Source of the DNA: Anarhynchus alexandrinus
Lineage: Eukaryota; Chordata; Aves; Charadriiformes; Charadriidae
Reading direction: 5' to 3'
Assembly: GCA_008711295.1 (NCBI GenBank)
Contig: VUYV01000046.1
Location: 5,001,714 to 5,065,713 of the forward strand
DNA: 64,000 nucleotides
Part shown: one piece after another, positions 61,201-64,000 of the stretch
Layout: every line of letters starts with the position of its first letter
How positions within the stretch are numbered: position 1 is the stretch's first letter
Made by a program: the position numbers and the translations under genes
Notes under the pieces: model-generated
The model's database searches: none
The model's input: only the letters and a program-made list of their open reading frames with translations
What the model was told of the DNA's origin: nothing

Positions 61201-64000
61201 ACTAGCCAAATTAAGTTCTAGTTGGGCTTTGGCCCTTCTAATTTTCTCCCTGAATAACCTCACGACATCCTTGTAGTCCTCCTGAGACTTTCCTCTTGTG
61301 GCACAAAAGCAAAGACCAGAAACACTGCTGCTTACATGTCATAAATTTTGTTACTTACATGCCGGGACCTGGTTCACTTCTGCCTTTGTTCCTTGCAGCT
61401 CCTCTCCTTTGCTATCAACACACCAACAATCACGGAGTTCAAAGTGACTTAATGGAGCACTGAAATCAGTGTATGGTCCTGGGTAATAGGTCAGCTGCTC
61501 ATTCAGAAGCTGCCAGAATGTATATGGATCCAGTAAAATGTTCTCAGATGCATAGGTCACGTTTCCTTCCAGCACTTCAGGTGGGAGATCAGTGAAGGAG
61601 GAATATGCGGTGAATGCTGGGAAGACATTCTGGTGCCCAGCCTCATACAAAGCTTCAATAAAAGCTGAAAAGCCTTTGGAAGATGCCTCTTTATATCCAG
61701 TTATGACATTCAACAGGTTAGCAATGGGCAGGGGTTTGCCTTCATTGTTCTCTGCAATCCACCTTTCGTACCACTCAAAGGCTTGCTCAGGGGGGCCACT
61801 GCACTGCACCTGCCTCCAGGCACCCTCGGCATCACACTGCGGGAGGTAAATGCTGGAGGGCTGAGACATGCCACTTGGATCTGAGAACAGGAGTTTCACA
61901 GCCTTCAGAAACTCCTGACCAGCTGTTACTTGGCAAGCACTTGGGCCTGGGGAAAAGAAAAACATGCATTACACCTCTTAGGAATGCACTGAAGATATAC
62001 AATACTCTCTACACCCCTAGTACTATAAACACTAAAAACTTGGTCCCTTATCCCAATGCTACCAACAACATTTCTGGCCTGTTATTAAGAGGTCCAATGC
62101 TTTCAAGCTCCTAAGCTGAACCACGGTAAGATTTCCAAAGTCATGTGAGCATTGAAAGATGAACATAGCTATGATTTTTAAAAACATCTGAGCACATCAG
62201 GTGCCTGTAGTTCTTACTGGGGGGAATAAGTGCTTGGTGCCACTAAATCATAGAATCATAGAATGGTTTAGGTTGGAAGGGACCTTGAAGATCATCGAGT
62301 TCCAACCCCCTTGCCACAGGCAGGGACACCTCCCACTAGACCAAGTTGCTCAAATGCCTTCCTGAATCTGTTCACACCAACCAGGTATTTTCAGATACAC
62401 TTGATAATCTGGCAGTTAATTCTTATTCAGCCAGTCCCTGCAAAAGCGGCCATCTAAATAGTGGGATAAAACTGATCTTATTTCCCTTTGGACTGAACCA
62501 GAATTTTCAGATTATGTTGTCCTCTCTTCCTATTCTCTACTGGATATTGCAGCTGAATATAAAAATACCACCCTTCAAAATGCTGGACTGAGTTTGTTTT
62601 GGAAGCCTTTATTGCCATCTCCAGAGCTGCTTATTTTGCCACCAAGCAGCTCTGCAAACATAGCAAACATAAGAGCTCATCCCCTTTTGAGCACCAGAGA
62701 ATTATGAACCTGTTTATTTCTGATTGCACTACAGATGGGTTGCTAGATATAAATCCCCTACCAATTCAGATCATTGCAATAAATTCCTCACTGCTTCTGC
62801 AAATTGCTATTCAAAGGAGCTCCTTCACTATGTAGCACTATCATCTGCTGGATACTCTGCTATTCCTTCCATGATGAGAAGCAGGCTCTTCTCTTGGTCT
62901 GTTTTCCCTGCTGATGTGCCATTTTCAGTTCACAGAAACTCAAAAGACAAATACCCTTACCCTATGTGCTTCCTTCTTCCTTTGTATTGCATTACCAGAA
63001 GGGCAAGAAGAGGCACTTCATAGTCTATAAGCGAGTTGCAATGGCAAACTGATGTCTAACAATCACTTGGGACTCACTTTTCAGGCCTGACTGCGTAACC
63101 TTTATGAGAAACGTATTAGCCTTTGAATCCCTCTCCTACGTTTGGATTCCTGTGACATCCTACCAAGTTGATATATTCTTGAGCTAAAAGACTAAAAGAG
63201 GTTCATCGTTTATGGCACCAAAGCTCTTCAGTTCTCAGGACAAGGATGAGCCAGTGACTGGGCCCAGGTAACGGTCTTGGAAGTAAAAGGGCTTTTTCAC
63301 TCAGCATGGGTCACTTTCAGTTACACAGATGTTTCAGGTTTCATGGGCATCATTGTACACACTAGCTACCACTTAGGTGGAGACATATGCCAATGACATG
63401 CTCATTAACCAGGCAAGACCTCAGGTTCCTCTGTTTTGAGTGTGCCTACCCCACGCACTGGAACAAGAGGGGACCATCTTTAAGACTTGGGATACCAAGG
63501 TTTACACACACTGTATTTCTCACTGTTCCCCTGCAATGGCAGGCCTGACTTGCTTTCCTGTCAGGGGACAATATTTTTTGTGTACATCATCCATACATTT
63601 CCAAATATAATCAGATATGAAGAAAGAATCATGAAATTCCAAAACAATAAGGAAGCATCTTTAAATTCCTGGTCTCTAGGACTTACATTGCATTGGTTTT
63701 CCAGCTTTTCCCTTTATTCCTGGAATAGTCTCGCCATTCAAATCAACACAGAAGCAATTCGTCCCATAACACTGGAGTGGCAGAAAATCTCCATTCTCGG
63801 TACACGAGGGAATAAAAAGATCTGATCCTGCAGGCAGGCTTTGCTTCAAGTTTTGCAGGTTTCTCCTTTGCTTCTCACAATCAGTGGGACACCTTGGACG
63901 TTTGCCTTGAACTCTTGAGCCTGGAACTTCCTTACCTGAAGTGTCCAAACACCAGCACTCTCCTGCATAGCACTGAACTTCCTCATACCTCCCCTCCTTG
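10156..64000 (-). CDS. TG: thyroglobulin, internal part (27 exons, human exon 9 to 35 equivalents)
   Basis: Thyroglobulin is the large secreted scaffold on which thyroid hormone is made in the follicle lumen; tyrosines are iodinated and coupled by thyroid peroxidase, and the protein is then degraded in lysosomes. Seen here: a minus-strand series of exons whose translations follow human TG in order, with type-1 repeat signatures (QC, CWCVD), type-2 CxPG-like Cys repeats and type-3 Cys repeats. Twenty-seven exons add to 4,433 bp and every junction keeps phase: mostly phase 1, but phase 0 after exons 14, 18 and 24 and phase 2 after exon 32. No stop or frameshift was found. The 5' end (signal peptide, first type-1 repeats, start of exon 9) and the 3' end (rest of the type-3 region, cholinesterase-like domain) lie outside. 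Exon sizes agree with landmarks known for human TG, such as the 138-bp exon 30. Identification is very secure; individual splice sites are predicted by eye. Confidence 0.97.
10222..12933 (-). other. TG: TG intron 34
   Basis: 2,712 bp bounded by gtaagt and ag. No recognisable repeat. A mildly GC-richer stretch near 12120-12240 is open in two plus-strand frames but shows no similarity I recognise. Confidence 0.75.
12934..13077 (-). CDS. TG: TG exon 34: type-3B repeat 2, continued
   Basis: 144 bp, donor CCTG|gtaagt, phase 1 to 1. Encodes [40 protein letters not shown] and GWYQKP. Human has [19 protein letters not shown] and YPFGWYQKP. The acceptor reads ccccagcag: use of the second AG (start 13077) gives the human-like Gly-Gly; use of the first (start 13080) would add one Ala in frame. 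Confidence 0.93.
13078..14945 (-). other. TG: TG intron 33
   Basis: 1,868 bp of AT-rich unique sequence. Its acceptor is the tandem CAGCAG discussed under exon 34. Confidence 0.75.
14946..15025 (-). CDS. TG: TG exon 33: type-3B repeat 2
   Basis: 80 bp, acceptor cctttcccag, donor TCAG|gtattt, phase 2 to 1. Encodes [20 protein letters not shown] and NDSQLS. Human has [20 protein letters not shown]. This is one of the best conserved segments in the window. Confidence 0.95.
15026..15576 (-). other. TG: TG intron 32
   Basis: 551 bp, very AT-rich (for example 15360-15440). Nothing further recognised. Confidence 0.75.
15577..15688 (-). CDS. TG: TG exon 32: link to type-3B repeat 2
   Basis: 112 bp, acceptor ttccttccag, donor GATGG|gtaggg, phase 1 to 2. 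Encodes [36 protein letters not shown]. Human has VKNFYTRLPFQKLMGISIRNK. An NKT sequon is present. The phase-2 end is required by the C-TTT-TTT start of exon 33. Confidence 0.93.
15689..16483 (-). other. TG: TG intron 31, GC-AG type
   Basis: 795 bp with gcaagt at the 5' border and a normal ttccttccag acceptor. Contains an A-rich simple stretch near 16050-16090. A spurious exon-like segment at 16235-16315 was considered and rejected. Confidence 0.8.
16484..16660 (-). CDS. TG: TG exon 31: type-3A repeat 2, with GC donor
   Basis: 177 bp, acceptor gcttcctag. Encodes [35 protein letters not shown] and [20 protein letters not shown], close to the human CVQEHSFCQLAEI...[13 protein letters not shown]. 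The donor is ATAG|gcaagt, a GC in place of GT within an otherwise perfect consensus; phase 1 then joins exon 32 to give YRKIVTLK like human FRKKVILE. An NAT sequon lies mid-exon. Confidence 0.92.
16968..16982. repeat. (TC)n microsatellite
   Basis: Seven TC repeats in intron 30. Confidence 0.85.
17200..17234. repeat. three tandem copies of aaaatttgcccc
   Basis: One 11-base and two exact 12-base copies in intron 30. Confidence 0.9.
17804..17941 (-). CDS. TG: TG exon 30: start of type-3A repeat 2
   Basis: 138 bp, acceptor gaatctcag, donor ACGC|gtaaga, phase 1 to 1. Encodes [40 protein letters not shown] and LWCLT. Human has QKHWLFKHLFSAQQANLWCLS. The length equals the 138-nt exon 30 of human TG. 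A NYS sequon is present. Confidence 0.92.
18790..21605 (+). mobile_element. long rearranged CR1 LINE with ORF1 and ORF2 remnants
   Basis: 18790-19167 is open for 125 codons and resembles CR1 ORF1, whose SGNH-esterase block is visible as [11 protein letters not shown] (the usual HxGxND glycine replaced). From about 19225 it reads as ORF2 ([23 protein letters not shown]), with the RT core [12 protein letters not shown], [10 protein letters not shown] and FADDTKLGG after 20440, and the typical 3' end and attctgtgattctg tail by 21605. In-frame stops, frameshifts, a missing RT segment and Ns at 19933 and 20420 show it cannot be active as assembled. Confidence 0.9.
19329..20419 (+). repeat. 486-bp CR1 segment present twice, second copy bounded by Ns
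   Basis: 19329-19814 and 19934-20419 align without gaps over 486 bp with about 22 mismatches. The second copy starts directly after the N at 19933 and ends directly before the N at 20420. Both share the same in-frame stop (cacccatgagtg). Confidence 0.92.
22817..22897 (-). CDS. TG: TG exon 29: spacer with NTT sequon
   Basis: 81 bp, acceptor tttcatttcag, donor TCAG|gtatta, phase 1 to 1. Encodes [20 protein letters not shown] and ENDLTLS. The SDM start and single Cys match the human SDMGSRPESMGC segment; the rest is poorly conserved, as this spacer is in other TGs. Confidence 0.88.
23614..23679 (-). CDS. TG: TG exon 28, duplicate copy (probable assembly artefact)
   Basis: Base-for-base repeat of the exon at 24244-24309, exactly 630 bp away, with the same splice sites. 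Human TG has a single FQQVYLW exon. Because the exon is phase 1 at both ends, both copies could be spliced without breaking the frame, but the N between the blocks argues that the two copies are two alleles placed side by side. Confidence 0.55.
24244..24309 (-). CDS. TG: TG exon 28 (first copy in transcript order)
   Basis: 66 bp, acceptor tttcttag, donor AGAG|gtgagt, phase 1 to 1. Encodes [20 protein letters not shown] and WR; human has DTFTNFQQVYLW. An NFT sequon is present. A second AG (ctaag, 8 bp inside) would break the frame with exon 27, so the upstream AG is used. The exon sits in one of two near-identical 629-bp blocks, so one of the two copies is probably artificial. Confidence 0.9.
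24852..25019 (-). CDS. TG: TG exon 27: type-3B repeat 1, continued
   Basis: 168 bp, acceptor ctgaacctag, donor GGAA|gtatgt, phase 1 to 1. Encodes [40 protein letters not shown] and QVFSG. Human has IICGLLSSPSVLLCNVKDW and CPGVTYDQE. Lies just upstream, in transcript order, of the duplicated exon 28 block. Confidence 0.94.
25020..26783 (-). other. TG: TG intron 26
   Basis: 1,764 bp with a poly-A run near 25166-25178 and a poly-T run near 25706-25714. No repeat family recognised. Confidence 0.7.
26784..26981 (-). CDS. TG: TG exon 26: start of type-3B repeat 1
   Basis: 198 bp, acceptor ctctacccag, donor GGAG|gtattg, phase 1 to 1. Encodes [40 protein letters not shown] and [11 protein letters not shown]. 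The CxxxCxxxxCCDGF pattern matches human type-3B repeat 1 (LFCLLACDRDLCCDGF). Confidence 0.94.
26982..28259 (-). other. TG: TG intron 25
   Basis: 1,278 bp. Contains the minisatellite at 27094-27167; the rest is unique. Confidence 0.7.
27094..27167. repeat. minisatellite, 11-12 bp unit
   Basis: About six and a half copies of cttaaaa(a)tgga, the later ones reduced to cttaaaaagga. In TG intron 25, about 110-190 bp beyond the exon 26 acceptor on the intronic side. Confidence 0.9.
28260..28368 (-). CDS. TG: TG exon 25: type-3A repeat 1, continued
   Basis: 109 bp, acceptor ttctgtctcag, donor AAAG|gtacca, phase 0 to 1. Encodes [36 protein letters not shown]. Human has ALGNSKATSFGSLRCQVKV...AVYLKKG. 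Found by homology between splice sites; lies in an otherwise unremarkable stretch. Confidence 0.92.
28695..29170 (-). mobile_element. CR1 LINE, 3' end
   Basis: Inverted terminus atcatagaatcatagaatgg at the low end; encodes [20 protein letters not shown] and [20 protein letters not shown] on the minus strand. 5'-truncated. Lies in TG intron 24. Confidence 0.93.
29458..29573 (-). CDS. TG: TG exon 24: type-3A repeat 1
   Basis: 116 bp, acceptor ttttcag, donor TTG|gtaaaa (weak beyond +3), phase 1 to 0. Encodes [39 protein letters not shown]. Aligns to the human DCTEDEACSFFTV...VACMTSDQ segment with all four cysteines. No ORF of its own passes a length filter because the exon is short. Confidence 0.92.
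29574..31356 (-). other. TG: TG intron 23
   Basis: 1,783 bp; apart from a 50-bp CR1 tail at 30334-30383 no known element is seen. Confidence 0.7.
30334..30383 (+). mobile_element. CR1 3' terminal fragment
   Basis: About 50 bp matching the CR1 end (gatcttcaaggtcctttcc, then ccattctatgatgattctatg). Confidence 0.75.
31357..31479 (-). CDS. TG: TG exon 23: linker into type-3 repeats
   Basis: 123 bp, acceptor an A/T-rich run of T ending tttttag, donor TCAG|gtgaga, phase 1 to 1. Encodes [20 protein letters not shown] and [15 protein letters not shown]. Human has QKFEKVPESKVIF...FPVMQCLT. The single Cys opens type-3A repeat 1. Confidence 0.93.
31480..34997 (-). other. TG: TG intron 22
   Basis: 3,518 bp of unique sequence. 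Includes a GC-richer patch near 32430-32640, open in plus-strand frames but without recognisable similarity. Confidence 0.7.
34998..35168 (-). CDS. TG: TG exon 22: type-1 repeat 11
   Basis: 171 bp, acceptor tttgtaacag, donor CTTG|gtaagt, phase 1 to 1. Encodes [40 protein letters not shown] and LDYQCL. This is the isolated eleventh type-1 repeat between the type-2 and type-3 regions; CWCVD is reduced to FCVD, as in human. Confidence 0.95.
35232..35521 (-). mobile_element. CR1 LINE, 3' end, older copy
   Basis: Starts ttctggttggaagagacttc; the minus-strand frame reads [20 protein letters not shown] and [18 protein letters not shown]. Lacks the final octamers. Lies in TG intron 21. Confidence 0.88.
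37296..37445 (-). CDS. TG: TG exon 21: type-2 Cys repeats (GCC2/GCC3-like)
   Basis: 150 bp, acceptor ctctttgcag, donor CACT|gtaagt, phase 1 to 1. Encodes [40 protein letters not shown] and AFSADHC, three short CxPG-type repeats as in human type-2 repeats 1-3. These resemble the ephrin-receptor-like Cys repeat family. Confidence 0.95.
37514..37540. repeat. G12 homopolymer joined to (AT)n
   Basis: Twelve G followed by alternating AT on the plus strand. In the TG transcript this is (AT)n-C12 about 70 nt upstream of the exon 21 acceptor. Confidence 0.9.
39290..39311. repeat. (AAAT)n microsatellite
   Basis: About five copies of aaat/ataa next to the 3' end of the CR1 at 39341; it may derive from that element's insertion site or tail. 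Confidence 0.85.
39341..39765 (-). mobile_element. CR1 LINE, 3' end
   Basis: Low end cacagaatcacagaatgg; minus-strand frames read [20 protein letters not shown] and [21 protein letters not shown] 9-A run disrupts the frame between them. In intron 20. Confidence 0.92.
41818..42110 (-). mobile_element. CR1 LINE, short 3' end
   Basis: Starts acacagaatcagaatagttt and reads [19 protein letters not shown] on the minus strand. Closely resembles the copy at 454-930, including the substitution-rich 3' border, so perhaps the same subfamily. In intron 20. Confidence 0.9.
42852..43076 (-). CDS. TG: TG exon 20: end of hinge, start of type-2 repeat region
   Basis: 225 bp, acceptor cccccttttag-like (pyrimidine-rich, ends ccctttag), donor TGTG|gtatgt, phase 1 to 1. 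Encodes [31 protein letters not shown] and [16 protein letters not shown], ending SQGC. Human equivalents are GSFQLHLDSKTF and WFGCSEGF...GLGC. The final Cys residues begin the type-2 repeats. Confidence 0.93.
43077..47300 (-). other. TG: TG intron 19
   Basis: 4,224 bp. Carries a 55-60 bp CR1 tail at 43835-43893 and a poly-A run near 45979-45995. No other repeat or gene recognised. Confidence 0.7.
43835..43893 (-). mobile_element. CR1 3' terminal fragment
   Basis: About 55-60 bp: tttcataggatggtttaggt followed by tggaagtgaccttaaagatc. In intron 19. Confidence 0.75.
47301..47457 (-). CDS. TG: TG exon 19: hinge with conserved NVTW glycosylation site
   Basis: 157 bp, acceptor aatccgag with a weak pyrimidine tract, donor ATTG|gtgagt, phase 0 to 1. 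Encodes [20 protein letters not shown], then [19 protein letters not shown] and LPDLHDI. The RLGVNVTW and ASLPDLHDI strings are the same in human TG, which fixes the frame. The start is set by phase (after CAG| of exon 18). Confidence 0.93.
47861..47870. other. T homopolymer ending in an N
   Basis: Nine T followed by N at 47870 in intron 18, 34 bp from the exon 18 donor. Probably an unresolved homopolymer length or a short gap. Confidence 0.85.
47904..48058 (-). CDS. TG: TG exon 18: linker with hormonogenic Tyr (human Y1310 equivalent)
   Basis: 155 bp, acceptor tattttttag, donor CAG|gtaatt, phase 1 to 0. Encodes [20 protein letters not shown] followed by [20 protein letters not shown]. The Tyr of SSDY (codon 47976-47978) aligns with human Tyr1310 (Y1291 of the mature protein), a known thyroxine-forming acceptor, and keeps the preceding acidic residue. 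A single N lies 34 bp into the following intron. Confidence 0.94.
48059..50259 (-). other. TG: TG intron 17
   Basis: 2,201 bp. A segment near 48400-48680 faintly resembles an old LINE reverse-transcriptase region; otherwise unique. Confidence 0.65.
50260..50469 (-). CDS. TG: TG exon 17: Cys-containing linker after repeat 10
   Basis: 210 bp, acceptor gtgcctaaag, donor CAGA|gtatgt, phase 1 to 1. Encodes [30 protein letters not shown] and [14 protein letters not shown], following the human PRCPLPFNAS...CQLLCRQGS...RACQ segment with its cysteines kept. It has no catalytic motif; in TG this is structural linker. Confidence 0.94.
50470..54441 (-). other. TG: TG intron 16
   Basis: 3,972 bp with no recognisable repeat family; short A run at 53689-53704. 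Notable for being CR1-free among the long introns. Confidence 0.7.
54442..54642 (-). CDS. TG: TG exon 16: type-1 repeat 10
   Basis: 201 bp, acceptor ctttaaag, donor GCAA|gtgagt, phase 1 to 1. A complete type-1 repeat in one exon: [29 protein letters not shown] and [20 protein letters not shown], ending PACA. An NGT sequon is present. This closes the main type-1 repeat block before the linker. Confidence 0.95.
55418..55627. repeat. 106-bp tandem duplication in TG intron 15
   Basis: 55418-55523 is followed directly by a similar copy from 55524. Both contain cttgagtaattatctactcc and the run acagatgttccagaagg. A handful of substitutions separate them. No N is present, so this looks like a genuine tandem duplication. 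Confidence 0.9.
56254..56365 (-). CDS. TG: TG exon 15: second half of type-1 repeat 9
   Basis: 112 bp, acceptor attctttgcag, donor GAGT|gtgagt, phase 0 to 1. Encodes [20 protein letters not shown] and ends SPEC with the Cys codon split. The repeat lacks the usual QC and the first Cys of CWC (IWCVD); human repeat 9 has the same degenerate form, so this is ancestral and not damage. Confidence 0.92.
57068..57180 (-). CDS. TG: TG exon 14: first half of type-1 repeat 9
   Basis: 113 bp, acceptor ccttcttatag, donor GAG|gtgatt, phase 1 to 0. Translation begins [20 protein letters not shown] and ends [10 protein letters not shown], corresponding to the human CEKSR...LFVPACLE region. Too short and Met-free to appear as an ORF of its own. 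Confidence 0.92.
57335..57430 (-). mobile_element. CR1 3' terminal fragment
   Basis: ccacagaatcataggatggt with the following ggaagggatctctggagac; a 14-bp piece (acatctggttgg/acatctggtcca) is repeated inside it. In intron 13. Confidence 0.8.
57641..57718 (-). CDS. TG: TG exon 13: CWCVD end of type-1 repeat 8
   Basis: Short 78-bp exon hidden in a longer ORF in another frame. Acceptor ccctgaccag, donor AAAT|gtcagt, phase 1 to 1. Encodes [20 protein letters not shown] and then AELPKC, matching the human segment that completes repeat 8. A CR1 remnant lies shortly upstream of it in the transcript (intron 12). Confidence 0.92.
57900..58085 (-). mobile_element. CR1 reverse-transcriptase fragment
   Basis: Minus-strand frame reads [10 protein letters not shown], then [20 protein letters not shown], a decayed form of the CR1 PQGSVLGP...FADDTKLGG region. 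Lies in intron 12, between TG exons 12 and 13. Confidence 0.75.
58281..58418 (-). CDS. TG: TG exon 12: middle of type-1 repeat 8
   Basis: 138 bp, acceptor tcttttatag, donor ACAG|gtgggc, phase 1 to 1. Encodes [17 protein letters not shown] and the repeat core [16 protein letters not shown]. The frame stays open for many codons past the donor, so an ORF finder overruns the exon; the splice is placed because the CWCVD half follows in exon 13, as in human. Confidence 0.9.
58749..58991 (-). CDS. TG: TG exon 11: first part of type-1 repeat 8
   Basis: 243 bp, acceptor ttctacag, donor gtaggt, phase 1 to 1. Begins CPGICESVK and carries the long insertion of repeat 8, including [20 protein letters not shown] and [13 protein letters not shown]. 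The NSS sequon matches the human position. Repeat 8 is split over three exons (11, 12, 13). Confidence 0.94.
59395..61305 (-). mobile_element. long CR1 LINE, ORF2 RT to 3' region
   Basis: Read on the minus strand from high to low: [76 protein letters not shown], and [24 protein letters not shown] finger/C-terminal blocks, then [15 protein letters not shown]. The catalytic FADD is FSGD here and there are frameshifts near 60525 and 60015. It fills most of intron 10. Confidence 0.92.
61359..61946 (-). CDS. TG: TG exon 10: type-1 repeat 7 with long insertion
   Basis: 588 bp, preceded by a pyrimidine-rich tract ending ccccag and followed by gtaagt, phase 1 at both ends. The translation starts CPSACQ, has [16 protein letters not shown], then an insertion of over 100 residues ([12 protein letters not shown] through [14 protein letters not shown]) before [10 protein letters not shown]. 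This insertion between the QC and CWCV halves is characteristic of the human repeat 7. An NVT sequon lies in the insertion. Exon length and content match human exon 10 closely. Confidence 0.95.
61947..63686 (-). other. TG: TG intron 9
   Basis: 1,740 bp starting gtaagt and ending ccccag. Only a 3' CR1 tail (62247-62345) is recognised. Confidence 0.7.
62247..62345 (-). mobile_element. CR1 3' terminal fragment
   Basis: Canonical inverted end atcatagaatcatagaatgg, then tttaggttggaagggacctt. About 100 bp, in intron 9. Confidence 0.85.
63687..64000 (-). CDS. TG: TG exon 9, 3' part: end of type-1 repeat 5 and repeat 6
   Basis: Open reading frame running in from the window edge (position 64000 is the third base of a codon). 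It encodes [20 protein letters not shown], the end of type-1 repeat 5, then a second repeat beginning PTDCEKQR with [14 protein letters not shown] and CFCVDLNGE. The central W of the CWC motif is F in this second repeat (Y in human). The exon ends ATGCAA-T|gtaagt, phase 1, splitting a Cys codon that is completed in exon 10. In human TG this is the largest exon (about 1.1 kb), so most of it lies beyond the window. Confidence 0.95.

Noticed and set aside
1..64000. CRISPR arrays, operons, tRNA or rRNA genes, viral or integrated phage genes
   Set aside because: Nothing with direct-repeat spacing, cloverleaf potential or rRNA similarity was noticed; the window is vertebrate intronic sequence with CR1 fragments only.

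Overview
This is a window of vertebrate, almost certainly avian, nuclear DNA. The genes are split by long AT-rich introns with GT..AG borders. The introns are littered with CR1 LINE fragments, the dominant bird retroposon, and four single N characters mark assembly joins. There is one host gene. On the minus strand the window carries the middle of thyroglobulin (TG), the secreted dimeric glycoprotein that thyroid follicular cells iodinate and break down to release T4 and T3.

Transcription runs from high to low coordinates. The window opens inside the exon equivalent to human exon 9 (63687-64000) and I can place 27 consecutive coding exons down to the equivalent of human exon 35 (10156-10221), about 4.43 kb of coding sequence or roughly 1,477 codons. 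Splice phases are consistent at every junction and no reading frame is broken. Several exons are too short or too lacking in Met codons to appear as long ORFs and were found by translating between splice signals. In domain order the window encodes the end of thyroglobulin type-1 repeat 5, then type-1 repeats 6-10 (exons 9-16), a hinge/linker (17-20) that keeps a known hormone-forming tyrosine, the type-2 Cys repeats (20-21), type-1 repeat 11 (22), and the type-3A/3B Cys repeats (23-35). The promoter, the N-terminal hormone site and the C-terminal cholinesterase-like domain lie outside. Positions 1-10155 are intron 35; I found no convincing exon 36 there.

Non-coding content: about 15 CR1 fragments. 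The largest are at 18790-21605 (plus strand, with an ORF1 esterase-like remnant and an ORF2 reverse-transcriptase region) and 59395-61305 (minus strand, RT region). All are 5'-truncated, internally deleted or full of stops. Eleven of the 15 lie on the same strand as TG. There are also short microsatellites, a 106-bp tandem duplication in intron 15 and an 11-12 bp minisatellite in intron 25.

Points deserving attention: a 629-bp near-identical duplication that repeats exon 28 on both sides of an N (probably a haplotype duplication in the assembly); a 486-bp CR1 block bounded exactly by two Ns; a GC-AG intron after exon 31; and a CAGCAG (NAGNAG) acceptor at exon 34. I see no new biological system here. 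Exon numbers are by correspondence with human TG, recalled from knowledge of that protein and not from a search.
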